NCBI RefSeq assembly: GCF_032362555.1
Contig: NC_083510.1
Span: 7,963,501-8,027,500 of the forward strand
DNA from: Amyelois transitella
Lineage: Eukaryota; Arthropoda; Insecta; Lepidoptera; Pyralidae
Reading direction: 5' to 3'
DNA: 64,000 nt
Part shown: piece by piece, positions 48,650 through 61,700 of the stretch
Layout of the letters: each line of letters opens with the position of its first letter
Numbering within the stretch: the first letter of the stretch is position 1
The notes under the pieces: generated by a model
The model's database searches: none
Seen by the model: the letters and a program-made list of their open reading frames with translations, nothing else
Told to the model about the DNA's origin: nothing
Translations under genes and position numbers: made by a program

Positions 48650-49759
48650 TTATTTTTTATTACCAAGACAATTCTGCTTAATATACTGATAAATAAGATT
48701 ATATACAATTAATATAAAACATAAAATTGCTGCATGATAATGTATAGGCATATTATAAATAGCGCTAAAGATCCCTCCGCGTACACAATTTGATTTTGAT
48801 CTCTTATAGTTAATAAGATCATCAGATCTGATCTGAGAAGAATCAGATCTGCTTTTTATATCTTCTTGTTTTTCATATTCTTTTACTTGTGCTTGCGATA
48901 TGGGTTCCTTTTTATCAACAACATTTGTTTCTGTTTCTTGGTAACTACCAATATTACTGCTTGTACTTGATTTAATGTAATATGTCTTCTCTTCATATGT
49001 CTCGTTTATTCCCGTTTCCTTACTTTCCAACACTGTTTCTCCAATTCTTTGCATATGGTCAGGAGTGATGTGGCCCTTACTTTCGCGTATAGCACAGACA
49101 TCTAGACTATCTTGTAAGTAACTGTCTATTTTGGTTAATTGTTCCGAAACAAGTAGGTTTGCCAGTGGGCTATGAGCTCTTGCGTAGGGTTCGCTAACCG
49201 TTAAATTTTGTTCGCTCGCGCTACTGCCTATATCATTTTCAATATGTTTTTCCTTGCACAAAGAACTTACAATTTTATAGCTTTGTAAATCCTCATAGTT
49301 GTCCTTTATATACTCTATGGGTGATTTCGGTTGGTTAACTGTAAATTGCGAAGGAGTCAGTAGGCGAGGAGGATCCAGCTCTTGAGGTATCGGAGTGAAT
49401 TTTACTTTGATGACGTCTTCGTTAGTTATAGTCTCCGTTTTAACTATGTCGTCCACATAGTCTTTATTTCCATGTAAACCAGTACTCTCGTACACGCTAG
49501 GCGAGTCGGTGACATCGTGGCGTATAGAGCTGTGGATGCGATCGACGGTGACTTTGCTGAGCAATTTGCCGTCTGTGCTTCTTATGTCGGAAAACAATCC
49601 TCCATCGAAGTGGAGGGGTGTTTCCAACTTTCTTGTTCGCTGCGGCGATGGTGTTTGTGGTATTGTAGGCGTAGCCGGTGACGGAGAAACTGGGCGAAAA
49701 GTCGTAGCAGAGTAAACAGTGTCGGAGTTGTACATTAATTGCGGAGTATTAGCGAGCAT
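48650..49759 (-). CDS. Long second reading frame in the last Zasp52 exon, with tail anchor
   Basis: A 369-codon frame opens at an ATG (49759) that overlaps the LIM4 stop codon in another frame (11-nt overlap, ATGCTCGCTAA). The same frame is open back through the LIM4-coding part to the splice acceptor at 49826. The protein is Ser/Thr/Pro-rich at first (FRPVSPSPATPTIPQTPSPQ), acidic in the middle, and ends with a hydrophobic segment (AAILCFILIVYNLIYQYI, about residues 343-360) and a short basic tail, as in tail-anchored membrane proteins. Both giant exons (ending AG, phase 2) can splice to 49826 in this frame by skipping LIM2-4. The ATG context is weak, so use as a downstream cistron is less likely. 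I do not recognise a homologue. Confidence 0.65.
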   Translation of the reverse strand: MLANTPQLMYNSDTVYSATTFRPVSPSPATPTIPQTPSPQRTRKLETPLHFDGGLFSDIRSTDGKLLSKVTVDRIHSSIRHDVTDSPSVYESTGLHGNKDYVDDIVKTETITNEDVIKVKFTPIPQELDPPRLLTPSQFTVNQPKSPIEYIKDNYEDLQSYKIVSSLCKEKHIENDIGSSASEQNLTVSEPYARAHSPLANLLVSEQLTKIDSYLQDSLDVCAIRESKGHITPDHMQRIGETVLESKETGINETYEEKTYYIKSSTSSNIGSYQETETNVVDKKEPISQAQVKEYEKQEDIKSRSDSSQIRSDDLINYKRSKSNCVRGGIFSAIYNMPIHYHAAILCFILIVYNLIYQYIKQNCLGNKK

Positions 49760-52700
49760 GAATTTTGCAGAATGGTCTGCCTCCCTTGGCGAAGAAACTC
49801 TGTCCTTCGAGGTTCTTTTTGCACACCTGAAAATGAAATTCAATAAATCACGTATAGCATACCTCAAGAAAATTATTTGAAATTATATATATATAGGTCC
49901 GTAACAGATAATATATTTTGAATTGAACATGCCTTAGTTTTATCGACATCTACTTAAAAAACATTAACGAATCACATAAGAAAGATACACTACATACTTC
50001 TACCAAACAAGTACATATTATAGCAAAATACATCTTATGTATTTTTAAACTTTTTAAACATAAAATAGCCAAAACAGTTCTACTCAAATAATATCAGTCA
50101 AACTCATAACGGATAGCAGAAGCATTTGAAAGCATTTTAAAAAGTAAAATGTAAGATAATCTATCTTCCTGAACTTTGGGAAGTTTATGTATTGAAACAT
50201 AAATTACTTGTATATAACATACATAATAAAGTAATTATATGTAAAAAAACTGTATATATATTTACATTGGGGCACACTTCTGGAGGATACACACAGTAAT
50301 GTTTATGTTAATAAGGAAAAACACAGTTGTGGCAACGTATGACGAGCGTTTATATGTAATTTTGCAAAATCGAATAAATGTAGGTATGTATTTTAAGGAG
50401 AATGTTTCTTTTACATCATGATACTTAATATCAAAGATATTTAAGCTCCTGCTGATCAAGCAATGCCCAATGGTTGTAATCGCTAAAATGGAAACATTAT
50501 TTAGCATTTTTGTTATTTAGAAATGATTCGGAAAAATTATTAAGATTTAAGAGTTTTTTGTATAGCAAGTTTTGTGTTTGGTTATAGGGTATAAAACATA
50601 ATTACATATGTATAACGTTATAAGATCGACCAACATCGAGCTTAATGTTTTGACCATTTCACGACGGCAACAAAATGACATAGAATTTAAAATTGTTCTG
50701 TAAATTTTGTGTGACTGTCTGATATGTTGGAATTTAATAATTGCTCGTATCATACGCACCGTGCAGTTGAAGCACTGACTGTGGTAGTTATTGTTGAGCG
50801 CCTCGACCCACCTGTCGCCCGCCTCCACTGGGAATCCGCAGGCGAAACATTTGGTCGTGAACAACTCATTCCAATCTGAAATTGTTTTAAATAATATTCA
50901 CTAATATTTTAAACAGTGCTAGGTAATAATTAAGAAGTACTACAAGAAGTACAAGAATTATAAACCTTTAATTAATTAATTTCTCGTGACTGACATGTTA
51001 GTTGATGTTGTTCCACTCACCTGCTTCACAATATGGCAAGCCATCTTCTAAGAAGAACGGGTTGTTACCGAACAGCTTTCCACAATATACGCAATTGAAA
51101 CATTCTGGATGGAAATGCTTGCCGATAGCATTTAAGCAATCCTAAAAAAAAATAAGTTTAGGACCTTAGACATATATCTAAACAAAATTGAAATATGAGA
51201 GATATAAAAGAAATAAATATAATCCAACGTTCTAAAGTTAAGGTACATATGTATAAAAACATTATTAATATAAGCTACTTACGCCTTTAATCTTAGCGTG
51301 GCATTTATCGCAAGCGGGTGCAATATATTGTTCAAAACAGTATTCGCAGTACAACTGGCCATTCTCCTCAACAAAACCGATGTCCTGGAGTGGACGTCTA
51401 CACGTCGCATTCACACAAATAAAGTGTTCTGGACACCAGATGCGGCCCAAAGCTGTGATGAATGGTCCCCTGTTCATAAAATAACTGATAAGTGCTCTGC
51501 CCATGTATACCTATTACCATATTATTTCATAATAATGATTTTAAAATATTAATATGTTAAGTAAAAAACGAACAAAACAACACTCATGCTCTCTACAACA
51601 TGCTTTTTGTTGGACTTACATATCTTTCTCAGAAATTCAATAATTGCTGACACGTCATGATAAATAATGTCTTGTTCATATAAATGGTGAAGTTACCTTT
51701 CTATTGCTTTATCACATTTGTGACATACTGCATACAGTCCGTCAGTGGTGTCTGTGGATACCATGGTGCTAAGCGGCCGAGCAATTATGTGGGAATCTCT
51801 TCTACCGTCGTCATTTCTATAATTGGTCTTTTTCTGTCTACGTTTTACGACTATCTCAGATTCGGCATCGTCAATAACATCATGCTGTTGTTTTTGCAAG
51901 TCTAACTCTTCATTGTGACTTGTATTATTCGATAATATTCCTTCATTTGGGTATTTTGTATTATTCTCATTTGGTATTTTAAAGGTATACAAAGTGTTGT
52001 CGTACAAATTTTTTAGATGATTCGAATTCTTAGTATTATCACCTTCTTGACTAATGACACTATTCTTTCCATTTTCGGTAGATATTTTAGCGGTTCCCAA
52101 TGTGCTCGAATTCGCATTTTTTCTATTGATATTATTTTTATCATGTACCTTATTATTGCTTTCGATGTTAGAAGAATGGTTTGTTGCATCCAGTTTTTCG
52201 AACAATTTTCTCTTGTTCAATGTATTTGAGAAATTTTCATGTTTAACATCAGACCTGTCTTGGTTATGTGGAATGTTCATACCATTCACAAGTGATGTTT
52301 TCTCAGTGTCTTTTTTTCGTAGAGTATTAAGATAAATACTGTCCACTTTATCTTTTTCCGAGAGGTCTTCATTGCTTGAACATGAACCACTGCTGTTACT
52401 GATTTTTCCAATGTTTACCATACCAGCGTTGACATTTTTATTTATAATATTGTTAAATTGATTTTTCGATTGACTATTTGATACTTGAAACTTTGGTGTT
52501 CCTTGGGAATTAAATGTTGGTATCGGTGACTTTGGTATTGGTGGTGGTACTGGGACATCACCATTTGGAAAGGTACAATTATTTTGAATGCCTGATTGTT
52601 TATTAAAAGCGTTTAGCGAATTCAATATCGGTATAGGAGATTTTGGTATGGGTGGGGGAACTGGAACATCACCATTTGACAAATTACAATTAGCTTGATT

Positions 52701-55700
52701 AGCTGGATGATTATTGAAAATAGTTTCCTTTATTTTATCTCCTATGCTTTGTATGTTTTCTTGTGTCTTGTAACCCATGTCAAAGTTTTTGTGTAAGGGT
52801 CGTCTAAGCGTACCCTCTCGACTATTTTCACCTGATGACAATCCCTCTGCGTTCAATGGATGTTTTGTTACTACAGTGTCATGTATTTTATCTGCCATGG
52901 ATTGTATATGATCCGCTGGTTTTATCTTTCTTTGAATTCCGATTTCGTATCCATTCAAAGCCATTTTAGCCATTTTTCTAATAAGTCTTTCTTCCGCTGG
53001 GCTCTTAAAATCTGGTTTATGTGCGTTTGTAGTATTTTGGACATCAACTGTTAGAAAATTAAAAAAACAACAAATCAAGGTATCAATTTGATTAAGATGT
53101 TAAAAATGAAAAAAATCAAAAAATATTATAAAAAATAAAGTAGTATGTAAGTAAATAACATTTAAATGTCATCAACTAAACGAAACACTCTTCATACAAT
53201 GAACACGTGCAAAGCATACCATATTAATATTCAATAACAAAAATACAAAATAGACTGTACACACTGCCCACACAGTTATAATGAAATCACCTAATGTTCC
53301 CATTGCAAGAAGCGCAAAGGGGCACCCGGGAGCCAGGAACGGCTGCTTTGTTCAGAACACCTCTCCCGCGCTTAGGAGCTGACGATACTCCAAATGTTTT
53401 ACCACGTGCGGCAGCTCCTACACTGGAACCTGTTGATGGGGTAGGATCACACACTGGACCTTGGTTAGCACCAGAATTCGAAGGCATTTGTGGACAACTT
53501 TCTATTAATCTACCTTCATTAGTAACATTAAAAGATGAGTTTTGTTGGGAAGATGACAAACTCATGATAGGAGGCGGAAACACTTGTTTAGCGTTAGTAT
53601 TTGATGGCCTAAAATTAGGGTCTGTTTGTTGATATGCGCCAGTAAATGAAGAACCTCCTTTTCGTACTTCTACGATTTTAGCTGATTGTGTTCTTTCAAA
53701 TTCTTCGAACGTTTTTCTGGTAGTTTGTACTGTTTTGTTTCCATATTCTGATATATTTTGAGATTGTGTCTGCTTTTGACCATAATTTTGATTCATCATA
53801 GAATCCTCTTTAACCCTCATGTCTCCTTTGACATAATTTTCACTTTTAAATCCAACATTACAATGTCTTTCTTCACTTATAATAGCTGGCTGTTCTTGTG
53901 AAAACGGTTTTACGATAGACGAAGAATTAAAACTGTCTGCAGTATTTTGAAATTGTACTGATTCATGTTCCTTTCTAAGATTTGAAGTAGCTTGTGTAAG
54001 AAGCGAATGAGCCATTTGTCGTTGAGGTGTATTTTCCTTAAGCCGGGGCGCTTGAGCTTTCAAAGGATTAGGTGGAGGCCCTTGGGCGGGTGAACGAGAT
54101 CGTGGTTTCGGAGTTGGTGAACGACTTGCTTCACGGCTTGATGGTTCATGTAAATAACTATCAGGTGCAGAGTGTTCCACTGTTACCAAATTCATTTGGT
54201 AATAAGGAATTATTGGTGCTGGTTTATTTATCATACTGGGAGTTGAAGGCCTACTTCGCGCAGGGGAAACCCTTAATAAGTTTTCGTCTGTTACTGGTTG
54301 GAAAGTCATACTAATGGGAGTGTTCCTGTTAAACTGGCAGGGAGTTTGTTGAATAGGTGTTCTTAATTGGGTATGTTTCTGAATTTGTATTTCAGCGTGG
54401 CTACTCATTGGTGGATTTGATTTCGGCTCTAAGGACTTGTCTCTTGGTTTGGTTGGTGGATCCGTCGTAGGAGTGACGGGTCTTTGAAGTACTGCTGGGG
54501 CTAAACAAATCTCAGGCGTAATTCCTCTTTGTGATGGTAATCGATCAAAATTTTTCTGATACGGAGGTATATTATCAGCTTTATGCAAACCAGATTTCGA
54601 TCTTAAATTAACTGACGATAAAGATTCCTTTTGTTCTAGCTGCTCAAAGAAACTTTGAGCGTTTTTCACGGATGAAAATCCCTGGGTACTCATACCATTA
54701 GATGTCATTGTAGATTGTTGCATAGATTTTGATTCAGATATAATTGTTTCCTGCTTAACTCGAGTAGACTGTTCAAAACTGGTTTTTAAGTCATCAGTGA
54801 TCGGAGGAAAATTAGTAAGCTTACAAAATTCCTCTGGTTGTGGTGGTGGAAATACTTGTTTTGCTACTGGTCTGAACGCAGACATATTTGTTGAGGATTG
54901 TAACTGGCACGTATTTTGCATGGTATTTGAAAATTCTGAGCGCGTCTGATTAGTTATTTGCGTAGATGTTTGGGTTGCAATAGGTCTCAAAATTTGAGAT
55001 GTGCATGTAGTTGCTTGTACTTCAACGGAAGAAGTTGATGTATAACAACTGGATTGGCTAGTCATATTTAGCGGCAAAGGGCTGTACGGGCGATCTGGGG
55101 CAATAGTCAATGCATCTCTGAGTGAACCCCTCTGAATTTGTTGCATTTGTACTGGAGTGAATGGCCGGTTAGGTGCCGTTGTTAAAGCGTCGACCATTGG
55201 AGACGATGTTTCAGCTCTTGGAACTTTTGGTTCTATATTAATTTTAAAATCTGGTGGTATATATGGTTTCGTTTCTTCGGGCATTGGAATGGGTGTTTCC
55301 TTTTTATCTGGCGGATTGTATGGTTTTATTGGAGCTATTGGTGATATACCACGTTTCGGTTGCATAGAGAACATTGGCGATGGTTGAGAAGGCATAACTT
55401 GCTTCTCACATTGTTCATTTTGTGTTTCGGCATTCGCAGATTCTTCGTGTTTAATTGCGGAGGCTGATTTGTTTTCTTCTGATTCATTTTGACTATGCTG
55501 ACGGATTGCATTGATAGGAACTGAAGTAGTTGGTAACGGTGAGTAAGGTCTTTCAGGAGCAGTGGTCAAAGCATCTATCATTGATGTTGCAAGAGCTGAT
55601 GGTGGAGCATAAGGTTGATCAAATGTTGTTTTCTCTGTATCGTCCACATTTCCGATAACATTTTTGCCAGGAACAATAGATTCGCGTCTTTTAGCAAGTA

Positions 55701-58700
55701 TTTCATTATCAGTTTCTTTAAATTTAATTTCACTTTTTTCTTCTGTAACATAGTTTTCACTTTGTTGTTTCTTAAACTGAGTTTGGTTTATATTAGCATC
55801 TTTATTATCATCCTTGTACTTAATTTCGTTTTGCTGGTTTGAAGATTGATCAACGGCTATATTCTTCAATGCCGTAACTGTATTGTTTTGGTAAGTATCT
55901 TCTTTATAATTAGATTCTATTTCTGGTTTGCATACGTTCTGTTCTGATGGTTTAATAGCTTCTTCAGAATACTGCTTTTCAGTATACTTTTCAGCTTTTA
56001 TTTCTTCTCTCACTTGAGACTTGACATTGTAAATTTTTTGGTCACTTTTAACATTATCCATCGGGTTTTCGTAGGATTTTTGAATAGGAGGACTTGTTTG
56101 GGCTTGATACATGGTCATAGTTTGCTGCTCAGAGCTTTGTTGGGCTGAAAAAGACTCTACAACACAACTACTAATTTCTTGAAGTTCTTTAGATTGTTTG
56201 CTCTGCTTAACCGACTCTGTTGTAGATGTAGACGACATTGCATTGGTCGTAGACATAGTGGCTGAGGCGTAGGATACACTTGAAGTGAATTCAGCTATCT
56301 GCTGAGAAGAGGAGAAAGTATTTTGAACTACTTGTTGAATATTTTCCTCTTTGTCAGTACATGGTATTACCATTGTTGGCGTGGGTTCAATGCTAACTCT
56401 TTTGTTTGTGTGTTTTGGACTAGGATCTCTCTTAGGTGGTTCATCTGCTGGAGGGTTTGGTGGGGGCCACACAATGCTTTTGACGCTTTGAGCTATTAGT
56501 CGTTATATGGGTTAAAAGGTGAAAATAGGATGGAAAAAATATGAAAAAAAATTAGTATTTTGCATATGAGCAAGTAAAAAGTTGCAAGTCTACTAAAACA
56601 CTAATTGCGAAAGTTTAAAAAGCGAGAGTGTTATATTCTTGCCAAAATGTTATGACTGACTATAAGATGTAAATGACGCGTGATTTAATGGCGTATAAGC
56701 CAGAAATATTGTTATTTTAATACTGCGATTGGCTGCTATATAGCGCATTCATATCGTTGTTTTAATCATTTATAATTAGCTATATAAAGCAGCGAATTTT
56801 TTATACTCCTATTTATATAAATTACCTTTAAAAAGGGAACCTGGGGTCTCTGTTGGAAATAAATGAATACATTTATAAAAGACCAAATTTTTAATTTTTT
56901 GGCATAAGTACGAAGATTTGGCTGCAAACATTATTTAAAAAAAATTCTATCCAAAAAAAATTTATAAATAGGTACTTTTCACCAATCGCTCATTTTACTA
57001 TGGTTTGAAGAGTGTTCGTTAAGTTCGTACAACTCCTATGTATATCACTTTACATTTGCTTTGCTGATTGTCAAATAGAAGCTACTTTCAACGACAGTGC
57101 TGGACAATTATACCACACGAGTTTGTTGATATAAAAAAAGATAAATAAATAGAATAAGAACTTATTAATATTTATGAAATTATCAAGATAATGTGTCTAC
57201 TAAAACGAATGTAGGTACTTACTATCGTTTAAGTATACACATTGATCTTCATTTCTTTTCTTACGTAAATAGCATCATTAAAATCTGTCTCAATATTTTT
57301 GTACAATTTTTCAACTGCTAATTACATGTTGGTGGCTTCATATAGACAGTTTTTAATGATGTTATGAACAATTAAACGGCAAAAGTGACTCTCTTACTCG
57401 GCGCGAACGGCGCGTGAGCAGACTGCGTGGATAAAGGAACGCTATGTGGTACAGCAGCCGGTGCCACAGGGGCAGCCACGGGCCTCGCTGGCGACATCGG
57501 TGCGGAACGAGGCGACAGCGATGGCGAGTAAGCCGATCCGATCGAGGAACCGAAAGGCTTCGGTCCAGAGAAGTTGCTCGATGGCTGTTTAAGCAAGTAC
57601 AGTATTAAAAAAAACCCTCGAGTGAGTATAACATTATTATACATACATATAGTCACGTCTATATCCCTTACGGGGTAGACAGAGCCAACAGTCCCGAAAA
57701 GACTGAATGGCCACGTTCAGCTGCTCGGCTTAATGATGGAATTGAGATCCAAATTGTGACAGGTTGCTAGCCCATCGCCTAAAAAAGAATCACAAGTATG
57801 TAAGCCTATCCCTTAGTCGTCTTTTACGACATCCATGGCAAAGAAATGGAGTGGTCCTATTCTTTTTTGTATTGGTGCCGGGAACCACACGGCACTACTA
57901 TAACATTATTATGCCCGACAATATTGTATTTGAAAGTTGAAAAAACGTTAAATTTAGGAAAATATATGATTTTTCAATACTTACGCTAAACATAGATTGC
58001 GAGCCATTGAGGTAATTGTTATTCGTAGCCAACGGAGGTAATGGAGTCGAATACGCGTTGGTGGGCACACGGCCACCCCTGCCAAAATATCATTATTATT
58101 ACATACACCTGAATAAAGTTCGCTGAATAATCATTAGCCCAATGAGGCTGATTAATCGATACTTACGGTGGTACAGTAATGGGCTCGAGGTTCTGTGCTG
58201 GTGGGTTTTGGCGGGCGACAAGCTTGGCGTGGATATCGCAGTATAACTTCCCGTTCAAGTTGTAGTAACCCTGGTTCTTGAGGGAGGATCCACATGTCGA
58301 GCACTTGAAGCATTCCACGTGCAAGTTTTTATCCTTGATGCGCACGAATACGCCGCTATATGAGAAAAAAAAATGCTTTATAAAAAATCTAATTTAATTT
58401 ACCTATCATAATTGTAATCTCTATAAATTGATAGATATTTACATGCATACATATAGACACGTCTATCTCCCTTGCGGGGTAGACAGAGCCAAAAGTTTTG
58501 AAAAGAATGATAGGCTACTTTCAGCTTTTTGGCTTGATGATAGAATTGAGATTCATATAGTGGCAGATTGCTAGCCCATCGCCTAAAAGGGGAATACTAA
58601 GTTTATAAGCCTAGATATTTACATTTGATTTTATTTGTTTTCTGCACGCCTACTTTATACAGACATAGACATGCTTACCAAAATATTCGTGCTATCGTTC

Positions 58701-61700
58701 AACTCTGCCAAGCGACAAAAACTGATGCATCTAAGGTGCAGCGAATAGTGCTTCGTGAACGAAGATCATGCTTAGTAAATGAATACTTAACAGCGCTGTT
58801 ATAATCTCCTAACTACATGAAGATGGAATTACGAAGAAATGACGACAATTAGGTGATGATCAATGATATAATAACAATCATATAGCAAAAATATCGAAGA
58901 ACTGTAGACATTGAGAAAGTCCTCATTTATGCTCGATATTTCTGCTAAAATTGTCACGGCTTCATCACTTCTTATAATTTACAGAAACTACTCGAAAGAA
59001 ATGATAAAGGAAGCCGTAACGAGAAGAACATAGAACATACATCTACTTGACACTATAAAACAGGTCGACACGGTCGCAAACACGTCTACGCATTCCTTGA
59101 ATCGCCTCTTACACAATATAGCGGTTACAGTCGGAGCAATAGGGTGTATCATTGACAACGGGCAGCGAGTCGTGGTGTGGCTGCGGTACGGCGGGCGCGC
59201 CCAGCGCTATGCGGCCGTCCGGGAGCACCTGGTGGCAGCCCACCGGGATACTAGGCCGATGCGGCAGCTCCGGCGTCAGCTGCTCCATGGCCGGCGTCTG
59301 CGTGCCTGCGGTGACGCACGGCGTGGGCGGTTTGGCCGGCGGCGGCTGGGGCGTGGACGTGACGCGCGGCGTGCGCGAGCGCGAGCGGTGCGTGCGGTGC
59401 AGGCTGCACGGCGTGCCCGCGCGCGCCACGCTCGCTCGCGAGTAAAAGTGAGACGGCTCTGCCGGTGCCGCAATACTTATTCATTATCACATTGCAGTTA
59501 CTGGGTATGATTTAATCTATACAGTCTATACATATACAAGATCCCTCGGATGTCAGGGGGATATTAGTTCAAAGAAGGGAGACTTAGTCGAGACTAGGGC
59601 GGGGCAAGGTGTCACATGAACGCATTTTTGAACGATTGACCCGACTGAACCGAATCCCCGCGAATTTAGACCATCGAACGAGCTTGCGTTTGCCACCGTG
59701 TCGGCTACGATTCTCGTCCGACTTACGTGATGAGCCGTTCGCACTCCTCGCAAATGTTCTGTCCGGGTGGCAAGCCGCCGGTATTGTTGATGGGCGCGTC
59801 GGGCCGCGTCACGGGCGCTTGCACGTGGCGGAGCCCACTCACTGGCGACGCTGCGCTCTGGGTCACTTCTACTATATTTGCCAATTTGAGTTCTATTAGT
59901 TTTTTTGTAAATGGGAGTTTATTTTATGTTTTACCAAATTATGAAATTATAATGTGAAAAGTGAGACGAGCTTTTGGAATAAAAAAATCGTTAGACGTTA
60001 ATCCATCCCCTATACACCCCTATAATAATAGGAGAGGAATATTGACGACTTAAATTGTAGGAAAATTTCATAAAGTGGACAATCTAGTCTAGGTAGATAA
60101 AATGGTTTTTACGTAGTTTGTGATCTGTGATTATTGTTTAATTATTTTTTAGACCATCGAACGACTGATAATGATTTATGTACAATGTACTTAGGAACTA
60201 TGTATGTTTGAAAAATAATTATATTATCCAAACATTTCGGATAACATAGGATTGCGATGCAATTTGCATTGTTTTGAGGTAGAAAAGGCTGACGTTTACC
60301 TGGTTCTGGGTCGTTTTGTTCTTCTTGGAGAACCTTGAAAACTGCACTTTTCTCGGCGTCATAAGTTTTTTCATTTTTCTTAAAGTTTACTCTGTTAATA
60401 AAAATAAATATATATTTAAACACTAAATAAAATAATTACACAGGCAAAAAGGTAGGTACATGCGAATACTTCGAACGAAGGTAATTTTAAGGAATGCACT
60501 GTGGAAATGCAAAAATATGAATACAACATCCTTATGTACAAAATCATAACCATGTAAGATGCTTACACCTCAGAGCTAACACATGTCAGTAGTGTTAAAT
60601 TAAACGATCTCTAAATCATTTGAACGAAGAAAAATTTAATTAGCTTTATTGCCAAATTAAATTTGAGAACCACAATTCCATACAAAGATTGATTGCTATT
60701 GGCTTCATAGAGACCGAAACCGTATTTCTTATATAATTAATACCAGAAACCCAAAAGCATTGGAGATACTGAACATAGATTTTATATTGTCAAAAATCTG
60801 CCTATCCAAAAGAATATCTAGAATCTTTAATAAAACGAGATTCACCTGTAGCAGTATTATAAAAAGAGCCTTACCCTAGTACGCCGCCAGCAAGCACCTC
60901 TGTCTGTGCTGACAGGGTCTCGGCGATTGTCTTGTCGCTATACATGTTCACGGGCGTGTTGTACTGTTTGTTCACAATGCTTTTCACGGAGTCACTGCCG
61001 TTCATCTGTATTATTTTTTTAAATAAATCTCGGAGATCCTTTGGTTAAATGTCTAAAGATATTTGCAATAACCTCACAACTTTCATGAAATGTATTGCCA
61101 ACATGGCCATTTATTTGTTTTAGGAGATTTTGAGAATTTGCCCTACTTGCTTTTTATTGTATCCATATGCATTTTTTTTAATAATGATAGGTACTTACGT
61201 AGCCGAAGGGTTTTGCAACGTTGTTGTGTCCAGAGCCAAAGTTTCGGGTCGGTTGAGGATTGGCCTTGAGCGATGTGCTGGTAACAGGCAAAGGGGAGGC
61301 GCCGAGCGGCCTAGAGCCAGGCCTTGGCAGGCTGCCCGTTGGGGTCACGGATGGGCGCCAAGTTCCACCGCCACTGGCAAAATAAGACAATTTAATACCT
61401 TACAATATCTTTTTCTATTTGGCATTAAACCGGTTACAACCTCATACTTCGTTAGAGAAGAAGCCGGGGTGTGCTTTTTGACCATGATGATTGGGCAAGT
61501 CAGTATTTACACGAAGCTGCCTTTGCAGGGGAACTTAATCCTTTTATAATGTAAAAGTTGCACAGGGCCGTGTGGTTCCCGGCACCAATAGGAAAAAACA
61601 ATAGGACCACTCCATCTCTCTTTCCCATGGATGACGTAAAAGACGACTAAGAGGTAGGCTTATAATCTTGGGATTCTTTTTTTAGGCGATGAGCTAGCAA

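Noticed and set aside
58660..58790. Possible extra minus exon ending at a GTAAGC donor in the Zasp52 LIM1 intron
   Set aside because: Frames that match neighbouring phases contain stops; no domain sequence is present.
59097..59510. Arg-rich open frame of 137 codons on the plus strand
   Set aside because: It is antisense to the GC-rich Zasp52 LIM1 alternative exon; the residues are what GC-rich antisense reading gives.
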